Shown: positions 33,600-43,290, counted from the first letter of the stretch. The stretch is DNA of 64,000 bases from Microglena sp. YARC (GCA_022414725.1 CM039464.1:47657910-47721909), one strand, 5' to 3'. A program made the numbers and translations. Notes: generated by a model from the sequence alone, not told the origin.

Positions 33600-33962
33600 T
33601 GGGGGTATCTTGGCATCACATCACCATACATAACATTAACATCACAACTCATCAACATCGCCATCACAACACAACTCAACGCATAGGTATCATGCGCAGC
33701 CTTGGCAGCCCCCCATACAAGGTGAGAAGAACATCACAACACAATCACATCACAACAGATAAGATATCATAGCAGCCTTGACAGCTCCCCACCAAGTTAG
33801 AGAAGAACAACACAACTCATCACATCACTTCACATCACATCACAACACATAGGACATCATGGCAGCCTTGACAGCGCCACATGAAGGTGAAGAAGAGCAT
33901 CACAACTCATCGCACCACATCACAACTCATCACATCACTTCACATCACATCACAACACATAG
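33600..33962 (+). repeat. Three extra copies of a GluQRS exon acceptor end
   Basis: Units of about 80-110 bp carry CATAG or ATAAG, then sequence like GACATCATGGCAGCCTTGAC AGC and GAAGGTGAAGAAGA, separated by (CATCACAAC)n. Edges start at 33687, 33764 and 33853. The fourth, at 33963, continues into the complete exon. The copies cover the acceptor and about 45 nt of coding sequence. Confidence 0.7.
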
Positions 33963-34097
33963 GACATCATGGCAGCTTTGACAGCCCCCCATGAAGGTGA
34001 AGAAGAACCTGTTTATCCTGGTACCTGTCGAAGAACATGGCAAGATCATCAGAAGCAGGATCAGCAACAGCAGCAACAGCGGAAATGGGCAGCAGTG
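33963..34097 (+). CDS. gluQ: Glutamyl-Q tRNA(Asp) synthetase-like, zinc-site exon (3' end uncertain)
   Basis: After CACATAG the frame reads DIMAALTAPHEGEEEPVYPG then TCRRTWQDHQ and a Gln run. Bacterial GluQRS has the same block: SAPH followed by YPGTCR, where Tyr and Cys are zinc ligands. The partner CxC motif should be in an upstream exon that I did not find. The frame stays open until a TGA at 34143-34145. The donor is not clear; GTG|GTGGCA after 34097 keeps phase 0 with the next exon but is a weak site. GluQRS attaches glutamate to queuosine of tRNA(Asp) and is a truncated relative of glutamyl-tRNA synthetase. Confidence 0.65.
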
Positions 34098-34640
34098 GTG
34101 GCAGCAGCAAGCATGCGAGCATCATCACCAGCTTCAAGAGGATGAGAAGGAAGGACTATTGTTGCCTCATAAACATCATCACGTTCTGATTCACCATGAC
34201 CATCTTCACCATGGCCTGATCCATCACAAGCATCATCATGAAGAGCATGACCATTGTGACCATCGTCATGACCATCACATGCACCGCTCTACTTTTGAAC
34301 CTGCGCCCGGGGCACTGGCTACATGTGGAGATCGTGGAGATATTTTGGGGAGACGCAAAATGGCCGGTTTCAAAATCGGTGTCTCCGGTGCAACGGATCC
34401 CCGTAAATCTGCGCCTGCAATTGCAACGGAGATTCTCGTGCTATATACAGATCAAGTATGCAACATCAGGTCAGTGATTTGGGATTCAGGGTATCTTGAA
34501 CACAGGTCCCGTTAGCAATGCTAGAATGCGCACCTGCTTGATGCTAAGGGAGATGCTTGTGCTACTAACAGCATGCACACAGCTCAGGTTGAAGATTCAG
34601 GGTGTCAGAACGGAGGTTCCGTTGGGAATGCCGGAAAGGA
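34098..34640 (+). other. Unassigned stretch with His-rich frame and small duplication
   Basis: (CATCATCAC)-type sequence gives a His-rich frame up to about 34285. It is followed by an open segment MAGFKIGVSGATDPRKSAPA that reaches a donor-like CAG|GTCAGT at 34469, not recognised. GATTCAGGGT(A/G)TC and GGTCCCGTTAGCAATGC-like pieces occur twice (34481 and 34597). This is inside the GluQRS intron or could hold an extra lineage-specific exon. Confidence 0.3.
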
Positions 34641-34689
34641 TGTTTTGTTTTAGTGGAGGATAAGATCTGACAAGGGCAGCGATGGCAGT

Positions 34690-36290
34690 GGAAGCTGAGA
34701 CATGGGAGGCTGGAGGAGCAGGGCAGGTAGGTCTTGAGAGGGAGGAATGGGAGGGATGTGAGAAGGGGGGCGGGGAGGGAGGGACAGGAAAGAGACAGGA
34801 AGGGACAGGAGGGGAAGAGGGGCAATGGAGGGACGGGGACGTGACCGGGGCAGGAGGAGGACAGATATAGAGACAGGAAAGGGACAGGAATGGAAGGAGG
34901 GGAGTGGGGGGGGGGGGGGAGGTTTATGAGAAGCGGGGCGATGGGACGACGGGACGGAAGGGTAAAGGAAGAGACAGGAAGGGACAGGTAGGAAGGGGGG
35001 GGAGGGGAGGGGATATGAGAAGGAGGCGATTGGAGGGAGGGACGGGACGGGAGGTTATAGGAAGAGAACAGGAAGAACATGAAGGAAGGGACAGGAAGGG
35101 AAGGGGAGGGGGGGATATGAGAAGGAGGCGATGGAGAGGAGGGACAGGAAGAGACAGGAAGGGACAGGAAGGGAAGGGGGCGAGAGGTATGAGAAAGGAG
35201 GATGGGAGTGACGGGACGGGAGGGATAGGAAGAGACAGGAAGGGATCAGGAAGGAACAGGAAGGGAAGGGGAGGGGATGGTGAGAATGAAGGCGATGGAG
35301 GGAGAGGGGGGGACTGGAGGGATAGGAAGAGGCAGGCAGGAACAGAAGGGAAGGCGAGGGGGGATATGCAGAAGGAGCGATGGGGAGGGAGGAGACAGGG
35401 ACTGGAATATAGGAAGAGGCAGGAAGGAACAGGCAGAAGGAAGGAGGGGGGGATATGAGAAGGAGGCGATGGGAGGGAGGAACAGGACGGGAGGGATAGG
35501 AAGAGGCAGGAAAGAACAGGAAGGGAATGGAGGGGGGGATATGAGATGGAGGCGATGGGAGGGAGGGACAGGACGGGAGGGATAGGAAGAGCAGGAAGGA
35601 ACAGGAAGGGAAGGAGGAGTTATAATAAAGAAGGATGGGAGGGAGGGACGGGACGCGAGAGATTTTAAGAGACAGGAAGAGACAGAAAGAGACAGAAGGA
35701 GGGGAGGATACGAAATGGAAGGATGGAGGAGGGATGGGACGGGAGGAATAGGAAGAAGCAGGAAGGAAGGAGGGATATGAAACCGGAAGGATGGAGGAAG
35801 GGACCGTACGGGAGGATATATTAGGAAGAGACAGGAAGGGAGGGAAAGGGTATGAAAACGGAAGGATGGGAGAGAGGGACGGGACGGGAGGGATAGATAG
35901 GAAGAGACAGGAAGGGAGGAAGGGGTATGAAAACGGAAGGATTGAAGGGAGAGACGGGACGGGAGGGATAGGAAGAGACAGAAGGGAAGGGGGGAGGGAT
36001 ATGAGGAGGGGGCGATGGGAGGGAGGACGAGACAGGAGGGATAGAAGAGGCAGGAAGGGACAAGAAGGAAGGGGGAGGGATATGAGAACGGGGGGATGGG
36101 AGGGAACAGGACGAGAGGAATATGGGAAGGGGGAATGGGAGGAGGGACAGGGCGGGAGGGATATGAGGAGGGGGTTGGGGGAGGAACGGGGCAGGAGGAT
36201 ATGGGAAGGGGGGGGATGGGCGGGAAGGACGGGAGGGGACAGGATAGGAAAAGACAGGAAGAGACATAAAGGGAAGGGAGGAGGCATATA
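34690..36290. repeat. Polypurine minisatellite, 1.6 kb
   Basis: GGAGGGAGGGACAGGACGGG, AGGGATAGGAAGAGGCAGG and GGGGGATATGAGAAGGAGGC repeat with a unit of about 80-90 bp. The plus strand is almost pure G+A, so it could form triplex or H-DNA. The long Pro/Ser and Gly/Arg frames in it are artefacts of composition. Confidence 0.9.
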
Positions 36291-36362
36291 AAAAGGGGGT
36301 AGGTGGGAGGGGGGAGGACTGAAGGAACTCCTACCTCGGCCATCTTACTCACACACTGAAAG

Positions 36363-36535
36363 GCACGAACTCCGGGCCCCCGTCGTTTTTTATTTGTTGG
36401 GGTTCAGCTCAGCATCGCTTGTATTTTTTAACAGTCTTTCTGTTAGTTCGGTTGGACGAGTCCCTTTAGCTTGTTTGTCTACCCCTCACCTGGACTGTAA
36501 ACATGCATGCATACATATTTCTGTAGGCCAGGTTG
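36363..36535 (+). mobile_element. SINE-like element C copy, plus orientation
   Basis: GCACGAACTCCGGGCCCCCG TCG, TTGGGGTTCAGCTC, GAGTCCCTTTAGC, CTACCCCTCACCTGGACTGT and then the tail AACATGCATGCATACATAT. It shows the orientation clearly: a GCACGAACTC start and a CATA-type tail. Confidence 0.65.
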
Positions 36536-36611
36536 AGTACCCCAAGCGTCTACGCAAGCCTGATTTCAGGAATGATGTGTAGCCATCACATGGTCCATAC
36601 CACCAGTCTAC

Positions 36612-37165
36612 CAGCATAGTTTTTCGTTACAGCTTCAAGAAGCAGCTTCTGTGCAGCTCCCCTGACTTGCTCCCCAGTGGTCCATACCCTCAGTCTACCA
36701 GCATAGCTTGTCGTTACAGCTTCAAGAAGCAGCTTCTGTGCAGCTCCCCTGACTTGCTCCCCAGTGGTCCATACCCTCAGTCCACCAGCATAGCTTGTCG
36801 TTACAGCTTCAGGAAGCAGCTTCTGTGCAGCTCCCCTGACTTGCTCCCCAGTGGTCCATACCCTCAGTCCACCAGCATAGCTTGTCGTTACAGCTTCAAG
36901 AAGCAGCTTCTGTGCAGCTCCTCTGACTTGCTCCCCAGTGGTCCATACCCTCAGTCCACCAGCATAGCTTGTCGTTACAGCTTCAGGAAGCAGCTTCTGT
37001 GCAGCTCCCCTGACTTGCCACCCATCCAAACCTGGAGCCAAGTAGTGCGCATGGAAGCTGAGAGCATCAGCTTTCCAGTACTGCTGAAATCTTAGGGCTT
37101 AGCCCAGTGGCTGGCTCAGGGAGCTTCTCAGAAGTTGCTGCTTGTGGCCGGGGGAAAAAGGACCA
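36612..37165. mobile_element. MITE A relative with 87-bp internal expansion
   Basis: A unit of 87 bp (CAGCATAGCTTGTCGTTACA, GCTTCAAGAAGCAGCTTCTG, TGCAGCTCCCCTGACTTGCT, CCCCAGTGGTCCATACCCTC) repeats five times and is an arm of the family A MITE. The right end (CCAGTGGCTGGCTCAGGGAG, CTTCTCAGAAGTTGCTGCTT) matches the opposite arm. The open frame of 29-residue repeats is a by-product of the 87-bp period. Confidence 0.7.
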
Positions 37166-37448
37166 CCAGGATGCTGGAATGGTCTTAGTACTAAGAACAA
37201 ATTGCATTTTTGGTGGTAGTTATTTGCAAGTCTTATTGCTGGCTCTGCTGGCAATAACGCTGACAATTACAAGTTGTGCCGGCAATAACAATTACAAGTT
37301 GTGCCGGCAATAACATTTGCAAGTTTTGCCGGCAATAACGCCGACAATTACAAGTTTTAATAGAACGTATGAGATACTATCACATTTTTGTAAAATTGCA
37401 TAATTTGAAATTATATTTAATTGTTTCAAATGCTGCTGAATGTCACAG

Positions 37449-37754
37449 GAAGATGCCCAGGCCAAGCCAAGGTCACACAAAGACGGCCAGACCAAGCCAA
37501 TGTCTGGTGAAGATGCCCAGGCCAAGCCATTGTCTGGTGAAAATGCCCAGACCCAGCAAGTGTCTGGTGAAGATGCCCAGGCCAAGCCAATGTCTCCTGG
37601 CAACATGCTGGGCAGGAGAGGCAAGGCAGGCAACGGCAAAAGGCCAAAGAAGGTGACCAAAGCAGCCCAGCCTGAGGGCAAGAATATTTCGTGGAGGTTC
37701 CGAGTGCCTGAGGGGGAGATGGTCACCTTTGTGGATGGACACTTCGGACCACAG
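37449..37754 (+). CDS. gluQ: Glutamyl-Q tRNA(Asp) synthetase-like, exon with 10-residue repeats
   Basis: The exon runs from GTCACAG to CCACAG|GTGGGG, phase 0 at both ends. It starts with five imperfect 10-residue repeats (SGEDAQAKPM type, a 30-bp coding minisatellite), then a basic linker (GKRPKKVTKAAQPEGK), then NISWRFRVPEGEMVTFVDGH FGPQ. The last part matches the xxRxRVPDGxVxFxDxxxGxQ segment of bacterial GluQRS, just before GDFVLRRxDG. The repeats and basic linker are an insertion that bacterial enzymes lack. Three further copies of the donor end follow in the intron. Confidence 0.8.
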
Positions 37755-38238
37755 GTGGGGCGGGGGTGTGTGGTAGGGTGGGTGGGTGTGAGGGGTGTAG
37801 AAGTGCCTGTGGTGTGTGTGTGTATAGGAGTACCTGATGGGAGATGGTCGCCTTTGTGGATGGACACTTTGGTCCACAGGTGGGGAGGGGGACCGGGGTG
37901 TGTGGGTTGGGGTGGGGGTGTGTGGGTTGGGGCGGGTTGGGGGTGTCAAGCAGTGCGTGTGAGTGTAAGAGTGCCTGATGGGAATTTGGTCGCTTTTGTG
38001 GACAGACACTTCGGTCCACAGGTGGGTGAGCAGATATTTTTTCCGTTTCGGAAGGGGGTCGTTTGGTACCTTTCAGGGATTTTGTACTTTCCAAGCGTGG
38101 GGCCCAGGTAGCGATTTGTGTAGGGTGGCCATGGGAGTGTCTCTGTGTGTAGGTTTGGGTAGGTGTGTGTGTAAAAGTGTGTAGGGTGGGTGGGGGGGTG
38201 GGGTGGGGTGGGGGTGGGAGGAGAGTGTGTGCGTGTCG

Positions 38239-38271
<33 letters not shown>

Positions 38272-38560
38272 GGGGGTATGTCTGTGTGTCGGAGAGTGTG
38301 TGTGTGTAAGAGTGCCTGGTAGTGAGGTCATCGCCTCTATGGATGAATACTTCAGTTGACAGGTGGGTGTGAGTGTCTCTGTGTGTGTTGGGAGTGTGTG
38401 TGTAGGTGTGTCTGGGGGGAGTGTGTGTGTGCAGGAGGTCTATGTAGAACTGTGTGTGTGTGAGGGAGTGTGTGTGTGGGGGGGGGGGGGGTATGTGTGT
38501 ATGCAGGAGTGTGGGGGGGTAGGAGCGTATGTGTGTTTTAGGTGTGTGTGGAGTTTGTAG
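37755..38560 (+). repeat. GT-rich intron with three copied donor ends
   Basis: Segments 37828-37879, 37970-38021 and 38311-38362 each repeat the last 50 or so nt of the preceding exon (VPEGEMVTFVDGHFGPQ in the original) and then a donor (ACAG|GTGGGG, ACAG|GTGGGT, ACAG|GTGGGT). Each is preceded by GTAAG or ATAG. Small indels break the original frame in the copies. (TG)n, GGGGT runs and a poly-G tract separate them. Confidence 0.85.
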
Positions 38561-38860
38561 TCCTGCATGATGATTTGATGTTTCATGCTGCTGTGTTTCT
38601 ATGTTAAAGGAGACCCCTACTTTGTATCTGAAGCTATGGGTTAACCACAAAATAGCTTAAGTTATCAAGCCACTCGCAAGGAGTCCTGTCGGATCACCCA
38701 CGATTCTCTCCTAGGACTGGTCGGGTCAACTTCACAACGTTTGACAGAAATTTGCGCGTGACCTTACGGGGGATTTTGGGACCGCCGGTTCTTGGGCCAC
38801 GGTTCAGTAGTAGAACCGTTGGTTGCGTGGCAGGTTGACAGAAAGTCCCGACCCGACCTA

Positions 38861-38908
38861 ACCCAACCCAACCCAACCCAACCCAACCCAACCCAACCCA
38901 ACTTCCAG
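38861..38908. repeat. (AACCC)n at a 3' splice site
   Basis: About eight ACCCA pentamers end directly in ACTTCCAG, the acceptor of the next GluQRS exon. The simple repeat occupies the polypyrimidine-tract position. Confidence 0.85.
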
Positions 38909-39099
38909 TTTCATGTAGCTGGTAAAGACTTTGGCGATTTCGTTGTGTGGCGCCACGATGGTCTACCCTCCTACCAGCTGGCTTGTGCCGTTGACGACGG
39001 TGGGATGGGGATCACTGAGGTTGTGAGAGGAGCTGATCTCATGACCTCTACGGCTCGCCAGCTGTTGGTAATGAGAGCTCTCGGTCTGCCAGAACCAAG
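38909..39099 (+). CDS. gluQ: Glutamyl-Q tRNA(Asp) synthetase-like, catalytic core exon
   Basis: The 191-nt exon encodes [63 protein letters not shown] plus two bases of Arg. Bacterial GluQRS reads GDFVLRRxDGLFAYQLAVVVDD, xQGVTDVVRGADLLxSTxRQ, LLGLPxPxY here, so the assignment is strong. VDD, GxT and VVRGADL are the class I Glu/Gln synthetase core around the amino-acid and ATP site. The exon joins in phase with 37449-37754 (GPQ/FHV) and 39695-39813 (PEPR/YFH). Confidence 0.93.
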
Positions 39100-39195
39100 G
39101 TATTTTGTGATGCTATTTGAGTGGTATTTTGTCAAGCCGAGGGCACAGTTGGAGTCCAGTAGGGCACCAGGAAAAATGCAATCATCATTATCAAT

Positions 39196-39197
39196 TC

Positions 39198-39243
<46 letters not shown>

Positions 39244-39272
39244 TCATCATCGTCATCATCATCAAAATCATT

Positions 39273-39303
<31 letters not shown>

Positions 39304-39328
39304 CCATCATCATGATCATCATCACTGA
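39196..39328. repeat. (ATC)n microsatellite
   Basis: CATCATCATC runs with a few AAATCATTATC changes, in the intron between the two catalytic GluQRS exons. Confidence 0.95.
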
Positions 39329-39442
39329 TACAATGCATTGACCTTGATATACTCACTTCTGCTATAAGACTCGCACAATTAAATTATCATCCTATGCGTG
39401 ATTATGATTAAATTATAATTGTAGAATTAAATTATCACTGTA

Positions 39443-39665
39443 GCACGAACTCAGGACCCCCGTCGGTAAAATGATTGTCTGGGTTTAGTTCATCAATGCC
39501 TTTTCTCTTTAGCCCTTCCTGTCACGATTGGGCAAGCCCCTCTAGCATATGTGGCCTACCCCTGGACTATAAAATACATACACACAAACATACATAAATA
39601 AATACATACATACATACATACATACATACATACATACATACTTACTTACTTACTTACTTACGTAA
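39443..39665 (+). mobile_element. SINE-like element C with (TACA)n tail
   Basis: AGCACGAACTCAGGACCCCC GTCGG, GTTTAGTTCATCAATGCC, CACGATTGGGCAAGC, GTGGCCTACCCCTGGACTAT, then A-rich sequence and a clean (ATAC)n/(TTAC)n tail to 39662. This is the best example of an intact head, body and microsatellite tail. Confidence 0.7.
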
Positions 39666-39694
39666 GCATGATATACTCACTTCTGCTGCAACAG

Positions 39695-39813
39695 ATACTT
39701 TCACACTCCACTGGTGTTGGACCAGCACGGAGTGAGGCTGGCAAAGAGGAACAACGCACTCACCTTGCGAACTCTTCGAGAGCATGGGGCGGTGCCATCT
39801 GAAATGCGCAAAG
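39695..39813 (+). CDS. gluQ: Glutamyl-Q tRNA(Asp) synthetase-like, KMSKS-region exon
   Basis: The 119-nt exon lies between GCAACAG and AAAG|GTTGGG. It encodes (R)YFHTPLVLDQHGVRLAKR, NNALTLRTLREHGAVPSEMR K. Bacterial GluQRS continues YxHLPLLLDxxGxRLSKRxx AxxLRxLR at this point; RLAKR takes the place of the KLSKR form of the class I KMSKS loop, with Ala for Ser. The last residues, which are variable in the family, and the stop codon were not found. Copies of the exon's 3' end lie downstream at about 39919-39985 and 40588-40645. Confidence 0.88.
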
Positions 39814-40650
39814 GTTGGGTTGAACCTGCTGCATATTGACGAGTCCTAGGTTGTGAATCCAAGTCCCATCTATTTTCCGGGGGTATCAAGAGCGTGGGTT
39901 GGTATTAATCCAAGTCCCGGTTGTGTCGAGAGCGTGGAGCGGTGCCATCTGATATGCGAAAAGGTTGGGTTGAACCTGCTGCATATTGACGAGTCCTAGG
40001 TTGTGGATCCAAGTCCCATCTATTTCCCGGGGGTATCGAGAGCATGGGTTCCTTATTCCCCAGGGGTATCGAGAGCGTGGGTTCCGAACTTCCCAGGGGT
40101 ATCTAGAGCGTAGGTTCCGAACTTCCCAGGGGTATCGAGAGCGTGGGTTCCGAACTTCCTAGGGGTATCGAGAGCGTGGGTTCCTTATTCCCCAGGGGTA
40201 TCAAGAGCGTAGGTTCCGAACTTCCCAGGGGTATTGAGAGCGTGGGTTCCTTATTCCCCAGGGTATCAAGAGCGTGGGTTCTTAATTCCCCAGGGGTATC
40301 GAGAGCGTGGGTTCTTAATTCCCCAGGGGTATTGAGAGCGTGGGTTCCTTATTCCCCAGGGGTATCAAGAGAGTAGGTTCCGAACTTCCCAGGGGTATCG
40401 AGAGTGTGGGTTCCTAATTCCCCGGGGGTATTGAGAGCGTGGTTTCCTTATTCCCCAGGGGTATTGAGAGCATGGGTTCCAAATTTCCCTGGGGTGTCCA
40501 GAGCGTGGGTTGATATGAATCTACTGGGATCCACATTTTCCCGGGGGTATCGAGAGCGTGGGTTGGTATTAATCCAAGTCCCGGTTGTGTCGTGAGCGTG
40601 GGGCGGTGCCATCTGATATGCGCAAAGGTTGAGTTGAACCTGCTGCATAT
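39814..40650 (+). repeat. 34-bp minisatellite grown from a GluQRS exon end
   Basis: The unit GGGGTATCGAGAGCGTGGGT TCCGAACTTCCCAG repeats about 14 times (40030-40500). Its GAGAGCGTGGG core equals the exon's own CGAGAGCATGGGGCGG. Longer copies (GAGCGTGG(A/G)GCGGTGCC, ATCTGATATGCG(A/C)AAAGGTT) with the donor GTTGGG or GTTGAG bracket the array at 39919-39985 and 40588-40645. Confidence 0.85.
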
Positions 40651-40734
40651 TGTTGTTGAATTGTGACAATGAGAAGCACAGACAATAAAGTGAAAGAACC
40701 TGAAAAAATATAGGTAATAATAAGCCACGGTCAG

Positions 40735-41040
40735 GAGCGAGCATCCCAAGCTATACCGTTTTGTAGACCTCCTCTTCCTGGTTAAGTTGGTACCCAGTAA
40801 GCCTCGATTCCAATGCCCTATCAAGGGGCAGTTTCGTCGTCATACTGCTGAGTGCCAATCTCTTTTTCCTCTAATGGTATCTTGGTGGCTCTTGGCTTCA
40901 CTGCTCCATCAGGCAGCTCGCCGATATACTGCTAAGTACCATCCCAGAGTCCTGGTTGTTTAGGTATCTAGGCGGCCCTTGGCTCAACTGCTCTATCTGG
41001 CAGTTCCCCGATGTACCGCTAAGTACCTGCTGCATATTGA
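40735..41040. repeat. Short tandem duplication, no gene seen
   Basis: GGCAG(C/T)TC(G/C)CCGAT(A/G)TAC, TGCTAAGTACC and CCTCTAATGGTATCTTGGTGG-like pieces occur two to three times at spacings of about 80-100 bp. I see no supported coding region. Confidence 0.5.
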
Positions 41041-41295
41041 GCCTAAGTCCTAGGTGCGTCGCAAGCGGCACTGAAAAATCACAGGGAGTGATGGCTATCG
41101 GATCGACAGGTGGCACTGGAATCGAGTGCAGCAGACCGAAGCCAGGGTTTATGGCAGGGTCAGGGGCCAGTTACGGCCAGGGTAACGTGCGGACAACACG
41201 ACAGACATACAGACAATCAGACAGCAGGGTGACTCTAGGGGCTCACGCCCCCCAGAAGGGGGGACTCCTTCAAGGCAGCAGGTCGGAAATTGTGA
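41040..41295. repeat. GC-rich dispersed element E copy, inverted
   Basis: GGTGACTCTAGGGGCTCACG CCCCCCAGAAGGGGGGACTC matches the GGGAGCCCCCAGGGTCACC end of 2040-2345 in reverse. The stretch before it, with GGTGCGTCGCAAGCGG and TGGCACTGGAATCGAG, matches 60655-60790 and 10720-10830 in part. Confidence 0.5.
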
Positions 41296-41444
41296 ACCTA
41301 GCAACGGGTTCAAACCCCTGACCTGTTAGTCAAAGCTGGTACTACTGTTCTAACGAAGCCTGAGCTTGTAGCATCATCAGCCGATGGAATAGCTAATATT
41401 AGTTTAAATGCCATGGTCACTGGCAGTTGTCTGACTTAGAGCTT

Positions 41445-41550
41445 TCAGACCTCCCACCACCACCAACACCACCCACCCATCCACCTATCTACCACCATCA
41501 CCACCACCACCCATCCACACACACACACACACACACATCCACCCACCCAT
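41445..41550. repeat. (CCA)n/(CACA)n low-complexity tract
   Basis: CCACCACCACC, CCATCCACC and ACACACACAC runs. Confidence 0.9.
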
Positions 41551-41635
41551 CCACCAGTGTAACCCCTAACATATATGTAGTCAGCCATGTCTGTTGTTGC
41601 ACCGTCAACCATGGGAATAGTTAATCTTATTTCAA

Positions 41636-41815
41636 AATTCCTTGCATGTCTCCTCACAGAATCCGTTGGCAAGCCAAATCCCACCTTTCGGAATCCGTAG
41701 ACAACGTAATGTCTTCTTACAGAATCCGTAGGCGAGCCAATTTGCACCTTCCGGAATCCGTAAGCAAGGCAATAACCTCCTTTCAGAATCCGTAAAGCAA
41801 GCAAGTCCCTGTTGC
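41636..41815. repeat. Minisatellite, about 40-55 bp unit
   Basis: CAGAATCCGTAGGCGAGCCA and TTCGGAATCCGTAGAC pieces occur five times. A poly-G tract follows at 41830-41850. No gene is seen. Confidence 0.75.
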
Positions 41816-42019
41816 CGCATCGATATGATGGGGGGGGGGGGGGGGGGGGGGCATCGTCAACCAGCGGAATAAAATAGTGAAAAATAGTTGCCTAGCCGGT
41901 CTTGCAGTTTTTTTTTAGTAATTTCAGATTATCTTAGGCCATGCTGATTAGCTACTTGGGCTACTCAAGCCTGATTTCAGGATTGTTGCGCTGCAATCTC
42001 TCAGACTGATCTGCATATT

Positions 42020-42575
42020 GAACTAATTTTGTTGGGCTAGTCCCTTTAGCCTAATTGGCTACCCCCTGGACTGTATTGTACGTATTTGCAGTCCAGTGGT
42101 AGCCGAATAGCCTAATTGGCTACCCCCTGGACGTAATGTATGTATGTTGCGACGTGACTTGCGACTTGTTTGATCGCGAGGTTTTCGCGACTTTTCAAGC
42201 GACACCCACATGATTCTGGATCCTGGAAACATCAGTTGGTTACATGCCCTGCCTTGCTTGACTTACTTTCAACCTGGAGACCCGTGGTGCAGTGTTGATA
42301 AGAGTATCGTCTGCTGCGTGAGCCGGTACACCATGGGCAGCAGACGTCTATGCCAGGTCTTATCAACAAAGCACTCCAGGATTCACTCCTTTTTGTTAGG
42401 CTCAAATTGCACTGCTCACTGTGTATTGTTGTGCCTATTTAAATTCACTGTTGCTATAGCTCAGGGGTAGCCAAATAGGCTACAGGATACCCCCTGGACT
42501 GTATGTGTGTATGTTTGTACAGCCCAGGGGTAGCCAAACAGGCTACAGGGTACCCCCTGGACTGCAACATGCATA
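42020..42575. repeat. Fragments of SINE-like element C
   Basis: GGTAGCC(A/G)AATAGGC, TACCCCCTGGACTGTA and GCCCAGGGGTAGCCAAACAG pieces appear at about 42030-42110 and 42465-42565 in both orientations, with short TGTATGT tails. The sequence between them (42140-42460) is unique with no supported gene. Confidence 0.55.
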
Positions 42576-42837
42576 TCTGATATGTTGAACGCACATTAGT
42601 TGACGCCGTATCGATGGAATGAATGTATGGTGTTGTTATGCATTATCCTTAAGGCCGTTGTCTGTTGGTGGACCGGCACCCTACGCCTGCAGACAACACA
42701 ACCACGCCTCATTGATACGAGCACCTTGGGCGCATAGCTGCTTAGTTCATTCTGCTTGTTGCACTGACTGATCTTGCTTGCAAATTGACACCTTGATGTT
42801 TGTTGTTACAGTACAGGGGTAGCCAAATAAAAGTTGA

Positions 42838-42846
42838 TTGAGTCTT

Positions 42847-42884
<38 letters not shown>

Positions 42885-42921
42885 AGCCTGCCTGCCAGCC
42901 TGTCTGTCTGTCTGTCAGTCA

Positions 42922-42957
<36 letters not shown>

Positions 42958-43145
42958 GTCTGTCTGTCTGTCAGCCTGCCAGCCTGTCTGTCTGTCTGCC
43001 TGTCTATCTGTCTGCCTGTCAGCCTGTCAGCCTGTCTGTCTGCCTATCTGTCTGTCTGTCTGTCTGCCTGTCTGTCTGTCTGTCTGTCTGTCAGCCTGTC
43101 AGCCTGTCTGTCAGCCTGTCTGTCTGCCTGTCTGTCTGTCTGTAT
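42838..43145. repeat. (CTGT)n array with CAGC interruptions
   Basis: CTGTCTGTCTGT repeats for about 300 bp with CTGTCAGCCTGC interruptions. GTTACAGTACAGGGGTAGCC, the tail end of element C, lies on both sides (42808 and 43150), so this is another array between or inside copies of that element. Confidence 0.95.
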
Positions 43146-43290
43146 ATGTTGTTACAGTACAGGGGTAGCCAAATAAGCTAAGGGACTTGCCCAACCATGA
43201 TACCAGGAGGGGCTATAATGAAAAAATGATAAACTGAACCCCAAACAATTGTTTTACTGTTTTACTGACAGGGGCCCTGAGTTTTAGCAG
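43146..43290 (-). mobile_element. SINE-like element C copy
   Basis: TGTTGTTACAGTACAGGGGT, GGGACTTGCCCAACC, CATGATACCAGGAGGGGC, TAAACTGAACCCCAAACAAT, GGGGCCCTGAGTT. The tail side faces the (CTGT)n array. Confidence 0.65.

Noticed and set aside
34565..36352. Pro/Ser-rich proteins of 150-410 residues on the minus strand
   Set aside because: They arise from the polypurine minisatellite; all frames are open and the composition is only that of the repeat.
36586..37095. Proteins with 29-residue repeats on both strands
   Set aside because: The 87-bp period of an expanded MITE arm keeps frames open; not a gene.
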